A model generated the notes under the pieces. The model searched no databases. It had not been told where the DNA came from and saw nothing but the letters and a program-made list of their open reading frames with translations. DNA of 64,000 bases from Protonemura montana. Its lineage: Eukaryota > Arthropoda > Insecta > Plecoptera > Nemouridae. Shown piece after piece: positions 1-12,900 of this stretch; position 1 is the stretch's first letter, and each line of letters begins with the position of its first letter. Made by a program: the position numbers and the translations under genes. The stretch spans positions 16,141,208-16,205,207 of the forward strand of contig OX387609.1 of NCBI GenBank assembly GCA_947568835.1. The letters run 5' to 3'.

Positions 1-347
1 TAGATCCAGTATTGTAATGTTTAGATAAAAGATAGCGTAGGTTCAGGTAATATAAGTATCCGATTGGCTGTGACCCTGGATGAAAGTCTTCATCTTTTAA
101 TCTGCACGTGTAATGTAGCCTTGACATCTCACATCTGTCGCATGGGAAATCTGGTGATCTTATAGGAGTCTTCTTATTGCCCAGCATTCATTATGTTCTC
201 TGCAAACCACCACAATGTTGTCGCAGGATAAAAGCAACAGACAACCACATTCACTTGGTAATTTAAAACGTTTTCTTCATCCACGAGACATAACCAACAA
301 AACGCTGTGTAATTATTTCCATCATATCACATATTCACTGTGTTTAG
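1..347. other. Upstream flank or intron of the serine protease gene; nothing recognised
   Basis: No coding exon can be supported here. The stretch ends in a pyrimidine-containing tract and an AG acceptor at 346-347 that opens the first protease exon in view. Upstream exons of the protease, expected to carry LDL-receptor class A modules if it is ModSP-like, would lie before the window. Confidence 0.4.
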
Positions 348-2556
348 ACACTGTGCCGAATGCCAGCCAAATTTCAAGTGTGTCAACGCCAAGTGTGTCA
401 ATACCAGCAGATCCCGCCGAGGTTGGCTGCCCAGCGCTGGCGACTGACTCGATTAGCGCCAGCTGCTCGCTGGGAGGAATCACCATTGACTGCAGTGTTG
501 CACCCGTGCCCCTGGGAACGACCGCCCGCCTCGCTTGTCGCCAAGGCTACACACAAGTTAACAACCCTGGAGCGCGGGACCTGAGATGCAATACGAGGAA
601 ACAATGGCGTCCGAGGCCGATAACCTGTGAACTCGGTGAGTTTGACACATTTCATCTTTACACAGAGAAACAGTCAATTATTTCAACCACTTGTAAGAAC
701 ATAGCCAGCCGTATTTGGATGATTTTGTAATTTTCAAAGCAACGCACCTTGTCCTTCAGTGCTGAGAGCATCAAAGCCAGGGTTTATATCGATACTATAT
801 CTGTATCAACATGCTGTGGTGTACGCTCTGCAAGCTGCTCTGAAGCAAGGCTTGCTGTGCTCTGAAGCAAGGCTTGCTGTGCTCTGAAGCAAGGCTTGCT
901 GGGCTCTAAAGCTAGGCTTGCTGGGCTCTGAAGCAAGGCTTGCTGTGCTCTGAAGCAAGGCTTGCTGTGCTCTGAAGCAAGGCTTGCTGTGCTCTGAAGC
1001 AAGGCTTGCTGTGCTCTGAAGCAAGGCTTGCTGTGCTCTGAAGCAAGGCTTGCTGTGCTCTGAAGCAAGGCTTGCTGTGCTTTGAAGCAAGGCTTGCTGT
1101 GCTCTGAAGCAAGGCTTGCTGGGCTCTGAGACAATGTTTGCTGGGCCTTTACTTACTGCTGCCTGGTGCCTTTCTGTGCCGTAGACTGCGGTCTGCGATT
1201 GGGAATATCCTCTTCACTGTCCGTGGGTGGGATAGAAGCTCAGTCCACCGAGTTCCCGTGGCACATGGCTGTTTTCCGCAAAAACAACAACTCTTATAAA
1301 CCCATTTGCGGCGGGTCACTCATCACGCTCGAGTTCTTTATCTCCGGTACGTAGAGACCACTGTGATGTTGCATCTTAATTTGTATTCAGCTGAACTTTT
1401 GCCTTGAGCTTACTTGAAAAATATCTGTAATATTTGTTACATTGCTTGCAGTGGGTGACAAATAAGCCCATATAATTTCTGCCATGGATTTGCACATGCT
1501 AAACACTCAGTGAGAAGTTAAGCCAGTAAAGAATGCCGATCTCTTGTACCAACATCTTTGATGCTGAACTTGCTTATTACATAGTTACATACTTTTGGCA
1601 CCATCGGAAGGCATGGTTTACACTTCCATCTGGCCACTAGCTCTCGATGACTTTTTTACAATTGCTCTGATCCTTGGCTGTTGCAGCGGCTCACTGCTTC
1701 TGGAATGAGACCACGAAGAAGGCAGTGAATGAGTCCAAGTACAAGGCTGCCGCGGGGAAGTTCAGTCTTTCTTGGGAGACAACGGACGACCAAGAACAGC
1801 GAAGGGATGTGGAAGCGATCCACATCCCCGAGCATTATGGTGGAAAATCAAAGCTGTTTACCTCGGATATTGCCGTCGTCCAACTGTCAACGCCTGTCAC
1901 AGCGACGTTGACAGTTGGAGTTGTTTGTCTGGATTGGAGCACGTTGTTTGAGTACCAGCAGCTTACAACCAACAACATGGGCCTCGTAAGTTCTCCACGA
2001 GGAAGTTTAACTCACAAAGACATAGCTGGGCATAACAAGCAACTTTTGTGGTTTATAACCCTTTTATGAGCCGGCTATTATAATTATATATTCTGTGATT
2101 ATACCTGCTCTGAGTTATTTCTGGCCAATCAACACTTGCCATGAAAAGCAGATCTCAGCATCTCAACTGGTCTTGTTGCAGGTTCCTGGATGGGGCATAA
2201 CGGAGAACAACACCATGAGCCCCACTCTCCGTTATGTAGAGCTACCGTTTGTGTCATACCAGGACTGCCGTTCTTCCGTACCCCAAGACTTTACTAACTT
2301 CCTCCTCCCTGACAAGTTTTGTGGCGGATACCGGAACCGCACGACCAGCGTTTGTCGCGGCGACTCGGGCGGCGGTTTCGTCTTTCCGGCAACAAAGTTA
2401 GCCGGAGTCCGGTACTTTCTCAGAGGAGTAGTTAGTAATTCGCCCGTTCGACGGGGCGTGAGTTCATTGGTCTGTCAGGCAGAACACATGACGGCTTTCA
2501 CAACAATATCATCCAGTGTTGACTGGCTGCGAGACATTGTGTTAACTGGTGAATAA
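348..2556 (+). CDS. Modular serine protease (CCP-like domain + S1 trypsin-like domain), 5' partial
   Basis: Four exons join in phase: 348-635, 1185-1346, 1687-1985 and 2182-2556 (stop TAA), giving about 373 residues. Exon 1 encodes a Ser/Pro/Thr-rich linker and a cysteine-rich CCP/sushi-like module ending in CE; the rest is a chymotrypsin-fold protease. The triad is visible: His in SAAHC (codon 1692), Asp in TSDIAVV (codon 1866) and Ser in RGDSGGGF (codon 2365). The GDSGGG variant, and Ser rather than Asp at the primary specificity position (TSVCRGDSGG), recall insect ModSP/HP14-type initiator proteases of the Toll and prophenoloxidase cascades, which are secreted zymogens; this is family knowledge, not shown here. 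The likely activation site is just before VGGIEA. Upstream exons and the signal peptide are outside the window. Intron 1 contains a 22-bp tandem repeat. A simpler reading is any CCP-linked haemolymph protease. The S1 fold is certain; the ModSP assignment is moderate. Confidence 0.85.
836..1145. repeat. 22-bp minisatellite with palindromic core, in protease intron 1
   Basis: About 13-14 tandem copies of a 22-bp unit built around the near-palindrome AGCAAGGCTTGCT, so every unit can fold into a short hairpin on either strand. Open frames seen here in several phases are by-products of the repeat. The array lies wholly in the intron between the CCP exon and the first catalytic exon. Confidence 0.9.
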
Positions 2557-2557
2557 A
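2552..2557 (+). other. AATAAA polyadenylation signal overlapping the protease stop codon
   Basis: AATAAA spans the TAA stop (2554-2556). If used, the 3' UTR would be only about 15-30 nt. There is no competing AATAAA in the next 400 bp, so the overlap may be the real signal. Confidence 0.5.
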
Positions 2558-2989
2558 TCGTCCCTCCAGTACGCTTCAGCTTCGTCAGCATCGGTGCTTA
2601 GTACAACCTTAGAAGACAAAAACTAAACTACAAATAACATTATTTTCATTAATTCTAATATTGCTAATAAGATTGATTTACATATACTAGAAGTGCAACC
2701 CGCTGCGCACGCAGCTACCGTGTGTGAAGTGAGAGATAAGAGTGATGTTATTAATTTTACACAAAACACTTTGCGTTTGAAAAACTTGTTGCAAATTCAC
2801 GGCATGCTTAAAAATTCTAAATCTTTTCACGGCTTCTTAGGTGGATGCAAGAGAATGGTCACCTGTTTTTGCAATCTGTCGCCCAGTATCAAGATTAGTC
2901 GAAATAATCTCTAAAAACTAATTTAGCGTCTGATTTAGTTGTTAAAAAATCCGTATTCCATGCTTAGGGTGCTTGAAATAAAATTTTTA
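2557..2989. other. Intergenic, no gene recognised
   Basis: AT-rich sequence downstream of the protease. The one short open frame (2693-2914) has no recognisable motif or splice context. Confidence 0.5.
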
Positions 2990-3425
2990 TTGATTTGTGG
3001 TGTTTAACGACGCACTGTTTTGACAACTGGCCATGCGGCACTGGTCTAATGGCGTCGGTGAATGAGTGGATGATGATGAGGATGATGATGAACCTAACCT
3101 AGCCTAGAAGGGAGGAGGGGAAACCTGGTGCCAGCACGTAGCCTACTCCTGTCGAAGAGCACCAAGGGGACCACCGGCTTAACGTCCCTTCCGAAGGACG
3201 GTACAACGCGAACAACAGGATTCCTCCACAAATCCATGCTGTCGAGAGGTTGATAAGCAAGGCGAGTGAAGTTGCTGTACTAACTTCCATCCCTCCAACT
3301 TCTCTCCCGAACAGAACTGGTCATGTGTATAATGGTCACCCATTCAATATATGACTCAGCGCAGTGTTGCTTAACTTCGGTGATCTAACGAGAACCGGTG
3401 TTTCCAACACGCCAAACCGTTCGGT
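2990..3425 (-). mobile_element. 5S-rRNA-derived SINE, single-head copy
   Basis: Read on the minus strand, the element opens with a 5S-rRNA-like head (GTTGGAAACACCGG, then AAGTTAAGCAACACTGCGC and a GAATGGGTGACC block). It continues with a conserved body and ends in a tail that includes GTCGTTAAACACCACAAATC near 2990-3020. The same architecture recurs at 26.7, 27.7 and 55.4 kb. The 5S A-box and intermediate-element blocks would provide an internal RNA polymerase III type 1 promoter. Confidence 0.75.
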
Positions 3426-4169
3426 TTGAAATAAAAGGTTAGCCCACAGGTGATTTGCATAAAAGTCAGAAATAACATATTCGTTTCAAACTGGTAGTGT
3501 GATCTTGTCTAGACTGGGGTTAAATAATACGCGTCGTATTTGAACGATTTCTTGGCAATTAAGCATTTAATCGGCAAGATGTTTTTACCTTTATGACCGT
3601 AGCAACACCACACTCATTTTGATGCCATTTGAAGTACATTTATTGTTAGAAAATGCAGAAAAAATTGTAAAAAACAGATTTTTCAATTTGTTTTTCCAAG
3701 AATGCTTACTTTTGTGACCCACAAAAAATTGTCGTATTCGATTTTAACTTGTGTTGACATTTTCTGTGTATTATTTTTTGTTTAATTTTGAGAGCAAAAA
3801 AGCAGTAAATTATTGAAACTTGAGAATGCCACGGGCTTGTACGTTGTAAAGATTTAATTATTTGAAATATTCATTAAAAGTGTGGCATTTCACTTTGATT
3901 GCGTATTTGGATCATATTTGTGTAAACTGCAATCTCCTACACCTCTGTACGCCATTCACAAATATTCCCATCCAGTTCTGTCGAAGAGCTCTTCAGTGAT
4001 CAGAAGCTCATAAAATCTGGCTGTACAAGAATCCAAGCATCCATAACTTCACAATCACCCTAATTAATGTCTAGAGAATTGCTACCTGGAGGTTGTCAGG
4101 CACAAACAGAAGGTAGAGGACAGAACAGGGCTTAGTTAGGGAAGTAATCAAAGTATGGGAAAGCCTCTT
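3426..4169. other. AT-rich intergenic sequence, nothing recognised
   Basis: No exon-like stretch, tandem repeat or inverted terminal repeat could be supported here. Confidence 0.5.
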
Positions 4170-4470
4170 TAGAAATTTTTTATTTATTTATTTATTTTAT
4201 TTCCGTAACATACATGTTATTACAGTTATACTTCATCAAACAATTTAAATTATTAATCATCATTAAAAAATTCTTCTATGTTATAAAACTCCTCGCCCAT
4301 TAGGTAAACTTTCACTCTTTTTTTAAAGTTTTTGGGGCTGTCTATGTCTCTTAGACTGGCGGGCAGCGTTTTAAATAGTTTTGCTCCCTTAAAATAGAGG
4401 CCCGATTGGTAGAGTGCCGTTCTATGTGACTGGCAAGTTGGCAGTTGCCTAGACCTAGTGCTGTGTACAT
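4170..4470 (-). pseudogene. Non-LTR retrotransposon reverse transcriptase C-terminal remnant
   Basis: On the minus strand, stop-interrupted frames read like the end of an arthropod LINE ORF2: a CHIERHST-like block, then LF-K-LPASLRDIDSPKNFK and a KVYLMGEEFYNIEEF-like ending. Frameshifts and stops show that it is dead. It resembles two other remnants at 15.1 kb and 17.7 kb, all on the minus strand. Confidence 0.5.
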
Positions 4471-4924
4471 GAGAGTCTACATGAAATGATGCAGATGCTG
4501 GGGTGGGAGATGCTACAGAACAGAAGGGAAACAGCGAGAATCTGCAAACTCAAACGGGCGGTAGACGGCCACCCGAGATGTGCAGAGTGGAGGACAAAAC
4601 TAGATTCTCAAGAAAAGAGAACAACATTAGAGAGAGAGAGGAACTAGAGGCGACGTGGGTGAATCCCAAGTAAACACAATTCATAAGGGAATGGAATGCC
4701 CTTAAGGCTCTAGATCACTAGCAAGGCTTTTGCTTTTCAAGATTTTGATTGACAGGGGGTGTGAGATTTAAGCTCAAATGGGCTGAACTTTTGCTTGTCA
4801 CGTGACTGCAAATCGATATATTATTGGTTGTAAATTCCTCAAGCAAGTTACTTAATCCACGCGGAGTAAACATGTATTCGATTTTGATTCCGATTTTGTA
4901 AAAATAATTTGAAATTGAAAAAAG
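4471..4924. other. Intergenic, nothing recognised
   Basis: Unique sequence between the LINE remnant and the 34-bp array, with no supported feature. Confidence 0.45.
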
Positions 4925-5822
4925 TCAGAGCATCAGTGAGAAGTATATATGTTCAACTACAGAGCATCAGTGGGAAGTATATATGTTCAACTACAGAGCA
5001 TCAGTGGGAAGTATATATGTTCAACTACAGAGCATCAGTGGGAAGTATATATGTTCAACTACAGAGCATCAGTGGGAAGTATATATGTTCAACTACATAG
5101 TATCAGTAGGAAGTATATATGTTCAACTACAGAGCATCAGTGGGAAGTATATATGTTCAACTACAGAGCATCAGTGGGAGGTATATATGTTCAACTACAG
5201 AGCATCAGTGGGAAGTATATATGTTCAACTACAGATCATCAGTGGGAAGTATATATATGTTCAACTACAAAGCATCAGTGGGAAGTATATATGTTCAACT
5301 ACAGAGCATCAGTGGGAAGTATATATGTTCAACTACATAGTATCAGTAGGAAGTATATATGTTCAACTACAGAGCATCAGTAAGAAGTATATATGTTCAA
5401 CTACAGAGCATCAGTGGGAAGTATATATGTTCAACTACAGAGCATCAGTGGGAAGTATACATGTTCAACTACAGAGCATCAGTGGGAAGTATATATGTTC
5501 AACTACAGAGCATCAGTGGGAAGTATATATGTTCAACTACAGAGCATCAGTGGGAAGTATATATGTTCAACTACAGAGCATCAGTGGGAAGTATATATGT
5601 TCAACAACAGAGCATCAGTGGGAAGTATATATGTTCAACTACAGAGCATCAGTGGGAAGTATATATGTTCAACAACAGAGCATCAGTGGGAAGTATATAT
5701 GTTCAACAACAGAGCATCAGTGGGAAGTATATATGTTCAACTACAGAGCATCAGTGGGAAGTATATATGTTCAACTACAGAGCATCAGTGGGAAGTATAT
5801 ATGTTCAACTACAGAGCATCAG
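4925..5822. repeat. 34-bp minisatellite, about 26 copies
   Basis: Tandem 34-bp unit containing GTATATATGTTCAACTACAG followed by an AGCATCAGTGGGAA-type block. Copies are highly uniform apart from scattered substitutions and one TA insertion near 5250. Three units make 102 bp without stops, which creates long spurious reading frames in all three plus-strand phases. The array runs directly into the 78-bp array at 5823. Confidence 0.95.
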
Positions 5823-6595
5823 TAAGAATGCCAACCCAGCTGCAGACATCCATGCTTGCACCATGCCCTATACCTTGGCACACATGTCCCTGGCTCCCAT
5901 TGAAGATGTCAACCCAGTTGTACACATCCATGCTTGCACCCTGCCCTATACCTTGGCACACATGTCCCTGGCTCCCATTGAAGATGCCAACCCAGCTGTA
6001 CACATCCATGCTTGCACCATGCCCTATACCTTGGCACACATGTCCCTGGCTCCCATTGAAGATGCCAACCCAGCTGTACACATTCATGCTTGCACCATGC
6101 CCTATACCTTGGCACACAAGTCCCTGGCTCCCATTGAAGATGCCAACCCAGCTGTACACATCCATGCTTGCACCATGCCCTATACCTTGGCACACATGTC
6201 CCTGGCTCCCATTGAAGATGTTAACCCAGCTGTAAACATCCATGCTTGCACCATGCCCTATACCTTGGCACACATGTCCCTGGCTCCCATTGAAGATGTC
6301 AACCCAGCTGTACACATCCATGCTTGCACCATGCCCTATACCTTGGCACACATGTCCCTGGCTCCCATTGAAGATGCCAACCCAGCTGTACACATCCATG
6401 CTTGCACCATGCCCTATACCTTGGCACACATGTCCCTGGCTCCCATTGAAGATGTTAACCCAGCTGTAAACATCCATGCTTGCACCATGCCCTATACCTT
6501 GGTACACATGTCCCTGGCTCCCATTGAAGATGTCAACCCAGTTGTACACATCCATGCTTGGACCATGCGCTATACCTTAACACATGTCCCTGTGT
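5823..6595. repeat. 78-bp minisatellite, block 1 (about 10 copies)
   Basis: Units of 78 bp (26 codons) begin GATGCCAACCCAGCTGTACA and contain CATGTCCCTGGCTCCCATTG. Variants such as GATGTT/GATGCC and TTGGCA/TTGACA change amino acids in every frame, so there is no sign of protein-level constraint. The same unit recurs in block 2 after a 670-bp unrelated spacer. Confidence 0.95.
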
Positions 6596-7267
6596 CATAA
6601 CGTGGATTGGGATGAATGAAGTTAAGTCGGTAGCGAATACGCCACTGCCACCATCCTAGTAGTGTTGAGCCCCTAGGCGAGCAGGATAAAATAATAATGG
6701 AAATAGAGCGGTTGACTACTGGTTTAGAGGTCCGTCTGAGACAATACTCAGAATAGTTGGGAACTGAGGAGAAGCAAAGAGAACATTTGTATTGACAATT
6801 ACAATAGAACGATAATTTAATATAAACTTACATGATGAAGAACACAGTTAAACACGTCGAGCTCAGACGAGCTCAGACGAGAACCAAGATCAGAGTCCCT
6901 GAGACCCTACACTTCGAGTTGCTCGTACCCTGCGTGACCCAGTTACATCCCCTCTCCACACTCTTAGCTGTACGGTTAGGGTGGGCCTAGGTCACGTGAA
7001 GAGCGACGATGGCTTGGTGCCGCAAAGATAGGAATTTAGAATGCTGCTAAATTGGAAAGCTTTTAAAAAAGAGAAACCGTTTTGAATGTCATAATATGGC
7101 CATTGTGCCACAATAAAAATAGATCGTGAAGAAATAGGAATTTACATCCGACGTGTAGGCGCCTTGGTTCATGTCTCTACGCATAAATGAAATAGTAATG
7201 GAATAGTATCTAATCTAGGAAATAAACATTCACCCAAATATGAACAGACACACCACACCTCACCACA
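6596..7267. other. Unique spacer between the two 78-bp repeat blocks
   Basis: Non-repetitive sequence with no supported exon. Because the same array flanks it on both sides, it may be an insertion or the product of a rearrangement, but I see no clean terminal repeats. Confidence 0.5.
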
Positions 7268-9845
7268 CCATCAAAGATGCCAACCCAGCTGTACACATCC
7301 ATGCTAGCACCATGCCCTATACCTTGGTACACATGTCCCTGGCTCCCATTGAAGATGTTAACCCAGCAGTACACATCCATGCTTGCACCATGCCCTATAC
7401 CTTGACACACATGTCTCTGGCTCCCATTGAAGATGCCAACCCAGCTGTACACATCCATGCTTGCACCATGCCCTATACCTTGACACACATGTCCCTGGCT
7501 CCCATTGAAGATGCCAACCCAGCTGTACATATCCATGCTTGCACCCTGCCCTATACCTTGACACACATGTCCCTGGCTCCCATTGAAGATGCCAACCCAG
7601 CTGTACACATCCATGCTAGCACCACGCCCTATACCTTGACACACATGTCCCTGGCTCCCATTGAAGATGCCAACCCAGCTGTACACATTCATGCTTGCAC
7701 TATGCCCTATACCTTGGCACACATGTCCCTGGCTCCCATTGAAGATGTTAACCCAGCTGTACACATCCATGCTTGCACCATGCCCTATACCTTGGTACAC
7801 ATGTCCCTGGCTCCTATTAAAAATGCCAACCCAGCTGTACTCATCCATGCTTGCACCATGCCCTATACCTTGACACACATGTCCCTGGCTCCCATTGAAG
7901 ATGCCAACCCAGCTGTACACATCCATGCTTGCACCATGCCCTATACCTTGGCACACATGTCCCTGGCTCCCATTGAAGATGCCAACCCAGCTGTACACAT
8001 CCATGCTTGCACCATGCCCTATACCTTGACACACATGTCCCTGGCTCCCATTGAAGATGCCAACCCAGCTGTACACATCCATGCTTGCACCATGCCCTAT
8101 ACCTTGACACACATGTCCCTGGCTCCCATTGAAGATGCCAACCCAGCTGTACACATCCATGCTTGCACCATGCCCTATATCTTGGCACACATGTCTCTGG
8201 CTCCCATTAAAGATGTTAACCCAGCTGTACTCATCCATGCTTGCACCATGCCCTATACCTTGACACACATGTCCCTGGCTCCCATTGAAGATGCCAACCC
8301 AGCTGTACACATCCATGCTTGCACCATGCCCTATACCTTGGCACACATGTCCCTGGCTCCCATTGAAGATGTTAACCCAGCTGTAAACATCCATGCTTGC
8401 ACCATGCCCTATACCTTGACACACATGTCCCTGGCTCCCATTGAAGATGCCAACCCAGCTGTACACATCCATGCTTGCACCATGCCCTATACCTTGACAC
8501 ACATGTCCCTGGCTCCCATTGAAGATGCCAACCCAGCTGTACACATCCATGCTTGCACCATGCCCTATACCTTGGCACACATGTCCCTGGCTTCTATTAA
8601 AGATGCCAACCCAGCTGTACACATCCATGCTTGCACCATGCCCTATACCTTGACACACATGTCCCTGGCTCCCATTGAAGATGCCAACCCAGCTGTACAC
8701 ATCCATGCTTGCACCATGCCCTATATCTTGGCACACATGTCTCTGGCTCCCATTAAAGATGTTAACCCAGCTGTACTCATCCATGCTTGCACCATGCCCT
8801 ATACCTTGACACACATGTCCCTGGCTCCCATTGAAGATGCCAACCCAGCTGTACACATCCATGCTTGCACCATGCCCTATACCTTGACACACATGTCCCT
8901 GGCTCCCATTGAAGATGCCAACCCAGCTGTACACATCCATGCTTGCACCATGCCCTATACCTTGGCACACATGTCCCTGGCTCCCATTGAAGATGCCAAC
9001 CCAGCTGTACACATCCATGCTTGCACCATGCCCTATACCTTGGCACACATGTCCCTGGCTCCCATTGAAGATGTTAACCCAGCTGTACACATCCATGCTT
9101 GCACCATGCCCTATACCTTGACACACATGTCCCTGGCTCCCATTGAAGATGTTAACCCAGCTGTACACATCCATGCTTGCACCATGCCCTATACCTTGGC
9201 ACACAAGTCCCTGGCTCCCATTGAAGATGCCAACCCAGCTGTACACATCCATGCTTGCACCATGCCCTATACCTTGGCACACATGTCCCTGGCTTCTATT
9301 AAAGATGCCAACCCAGCTGTACACATCCATGCTTGCACCATGCCCTATACCTTGGCACACATGTCCCTGGCTCCTATTAAAGATGCCAACCCAGCTGTAC
9401 ACATCCATGCTTGCACCATGCCCTATACCTTGGCACACATGTCCCTGGCTCCCATTGAAGATGCCAACCCAGCTGTACACATCCATGCTAGCACCATGCC
9501 CTATACCTTGACACACATGTCCCTGGGTCCCATTGAAGATGCCAACCCAGCTGTACACATCCATGCTTGCACCCTGCCCTATACCTTGACACACATGTCC
9601 CTGGCTCCCATTGAAGATGCCAACCCAGCTGTACACATCCATGCTTGCACCATGTCCTATACCTTGACACACATGTCCCTGGCTCACATGAAAGATGCCA
9701 ACCCAGCTGTACACATCCATGCTTGCACCATGCCCTATACCTTGACACACATGTCCCTGGCTCCCATTGAAGATGTTAACCCAGCTGTAAACATCCATGC
9801 TTGCACCATGCGCTATGCCTTGGCTCACATGTCCCTGGCTATTAT
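7268..9845. repeat. 78-bp minisatellite, block 2 (about 33 copies)
   Basis: Same 78-bp unit as block 1. The unit length is a multiple of three and lacks stops on both strands, so overlapping antisense frames of about 880 and 870 codons exist. Neither has a splice context, compositional coding signal or synonymous-substitution bias, so I do not call them genes. Confidence 0.95.
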
Positions 9846-9923
9846 ACTCTATGGACCAAAAAAATTAAACAATTTTAAAGTGGAACGTTGAATTTATCAG
9901 CACCAATGAGCACCAATGAGCAG

Positions 9924-12900
9924 CTAGCACTTCCTGCGGGCCACTCGGTACTGGCGTTCGGGCACGAGATCGAGGCGATGTCCTCGCAGCGGCAGGTTGC
10001 TGAACTTGACGTTGTTCTCGGCGACACTAGACGACGTGGCGCAAGGACGTGCAACTCGCACGCGTCGGAGCGCGTCCAGCGGCGGCGCTGAGAAGCTCTC
10101 CTCCGTCTCCGTCTTCAATTACAACAAACAGAACGTCGAGCTAAGAATGTGTTACGTAATCTTATAAAGCCACGGCCGTGGAGATAATCACGTGCTACTG
10201 CGACAAGACAGCTGTCACGTGACTTTGCCTGCCGCACTGAATCGTTTACTCACAAATAAAGTCAGAGATAGATGTGTAATAAGACCGATGAATAGGCATC
10301 CTAAAGTTGGTCAATACCACTGACAAGTCGTCTTAACTTCTTCTCTCTTGTAGAGAAACCTTACATTTGAGATTTTGGACCAATTGGACCAAGTCAGGAG
10401 TTGGCGTGGATAAGACACAGGCAGGCAGGTGACTTGGACTCGACCTCTGACCCACCAGGTTAGTGTACAGCATGCGCGCCTCTTCAGCCCACGAGCTTCG
10501 CTTGGCGTCCGCCAGGCCGTAGCGCGTGACGTTACCGTAGTTATCAAGCAGGCAGTGCTCGGGGTGCTGAACCACGAACCTTAGACAACAAGGAAGGCGG
10601 TGGGTTGGTTCTTTCTGGGGATTTCCGGAAACAGAACGGTTTGGCGTGTTGGAAACACCGGTCCTCGTGAGATCACCGAAGTTAAGCAACACTGCGCTGG
10701 GTCAGGTATTGGATGGGTGACCATCGAACGGTTTGGCGTGTTGGAAACACCGGTCCTCGTGAGATCACTGAAGTTAAGCAACACTGCGCTGGGTCAGGTA
10801 TTGGATGGGTGACCACCGAACGGTTTGCCGTTTGGTAATTTTGGTCCTTGTGAGATCACCGAAGTTAAGCAACACTGCGCTGGGTCAGATATTGGATGGG
10901 TGACCATCATACACATGACCAGTTCTGTTCGGGAGAGAGGTTGGAGGGATGAAAGTTAAGCAACACTGCGCTGGGTCAGGTATTGGATGGGTGACCATCA
11001 TACACATGACCAGTTCTGTTCGGGAGAGAGGTTGGAGGGATGAAAGTTAAGCAACACTGCGCTGGGTCAGGTATTGGATGGGTGACCATCATACACATGA
11101 CCAGTTCTGTTCGGGAGAGAGGTTGGAGGGATGAAAGTTAAGCAACACTGCGCTGGGTCAGGTATTGGATGGGTGACCATCATACACATGACCAGTTCTG
11201 TTCGGTAGAGAGGTTGGAGGGATGAAAGTTAAGCAACACTGCGCTGGGTCAGGTATTGGATGGGTGATCATCATACACATGACCAGTTCTGTTTGGGAGA
11301 GAGGTTGGAGGGATGAAAGTTAAGCAACACTGCGCTGAGTCTGGTATTGGATGGGTGACCATCGAACGGTTTGGCGTGCTGAAAACACTGGTCCTCGTGA
11401 GATCACCGAAGTTAAGCAACACTGCGCTGGGTCAGGTATTGGATGGGTGACCACTGAACGGTTTGGTATGATTTAACACCCACTGGCCCCGGGTATTCCT
11501 CCTCCCTTCTAGGCTAGGTTAGGTTCCACAGGTTCCCACCTGGGAAAGCGGTCCTTGGGTTTTGGTGGACGGCCCATCGCAGGGAAATGATTGAACACCA
11601 GGTCTGTAGTTGTCGCCATGTTGTCGCAGAGTTCGTTGTGGTGGGAAAACAACATCTCTGCGCCAGCTCCGTAGTTGTGTAATGTACGCATGTCAAGGTC
11701 GTGTTGGTTGCGTCGATCTTCGGGTGGACATTGTTGTTGGTACGCACTCGAGTAGACAGAGCGACGGTGCTGCTCACCGGCCGGGGCGCGGACATAACGG
11801 AACTCATCTGCAAGCCACGGGGACATCCAGTCATTGAGTTCATAGGATCTACACAGAGTCACAAGCATTCATGTCAAGCTTGTTGCTGAGCAAACGAGGC
11901 CGGCAACACGTGGTAGCTGTCAACCGATGGCGCTTGCTGCCGAGCAAACGAGGCCGGCAACACGTGGTAATGGTAGGTGCCACCCGATAGCGCTTGCTGC
12001 TGAGCAAACGAGGCCGGCAACACGTGGTAATGGTAGGTGCCACCCGATGGCGCTTGCTGCTGAGCAAACGAGACCGGCAACACGTGGTACTGGTAGGTGC
12101 CACCCGTTAGCACTTGCTGCTGAGCAAACGAGACCGGCAACACGTGGTAATGGTAGGTGCCACCTGATGGCGCTTGCTGCTGAGCAAACCAGGCCGGCAA
12201 CACGTGGTAACGGTAGGTGCCACCCGATAGCACTTGCTGCTGAGCAAACGAGGCCGGCAACACGTGGTAACGGTAGGTGCCACCCGTTAGCACTTGCTGC
12301 TGAGCAAACGAGGCCGGCAACACGTGGTAATGGTAAGTGCCACCTGATGGCGCTTGCTGCTGAGCAAACGAGGCCGGCAACTCGTGGTAACGGTAGGTGC
12401 CACCCGATGGCGCTTGCTGCTGAGCAAACGAGGCCGGCAACACGTGGTAACGGTAGGTGCCACCCGATGGCGCTTGCTGCTGAGCAAACGAGGCCGGCAA
12501 CACGTTGTAACGGTAGGTGCTACCCGATGGCGCTTGCTGCTGAGCAAACGAGGCCGGCAACACGTGGTAACGGTAGGTGCCACCCGATGGCACTTGCTAC
12601 TGAGCAAACGAGACCGGCAACACGTGGTAACGGTAGGTGCCACCCGATGGCGCTTGCTGCTGAGCAAACGAGGCCGGCAACACGTGGTAACGGTAGGTAC
12701 CACCCGATGATACTCGCTGAACTCCTTGGAGCTTTTTGTAGCAAAACACTTTGAAGTTTGGTTCCGTAATGGAACCGTTCCACACGGTTCCACACGGTTC
12801 CACACGGTTCCACACGGTTCCACACGGTTCCACACGGTTCCAAGCGGTTCCAAGCGGTTCCACACGGTTCCACACGGTTCCACACGGTTCCACACGGTTC

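Noticed and set aside
4925..5822. Regular 34-bp spacing suggesting a CRISPR array
   Set aside because: There are no unique spacers between repeats; the units are contiguous, and the genome is eukaryotic.
7210..9891. Overlapping antisense open frames of about 883 and 872 codons
   Set aside because: They are entirely composed of the 78-bp minisatellite; unit variants change amino acids freely in every frame and there is no splice or start context.
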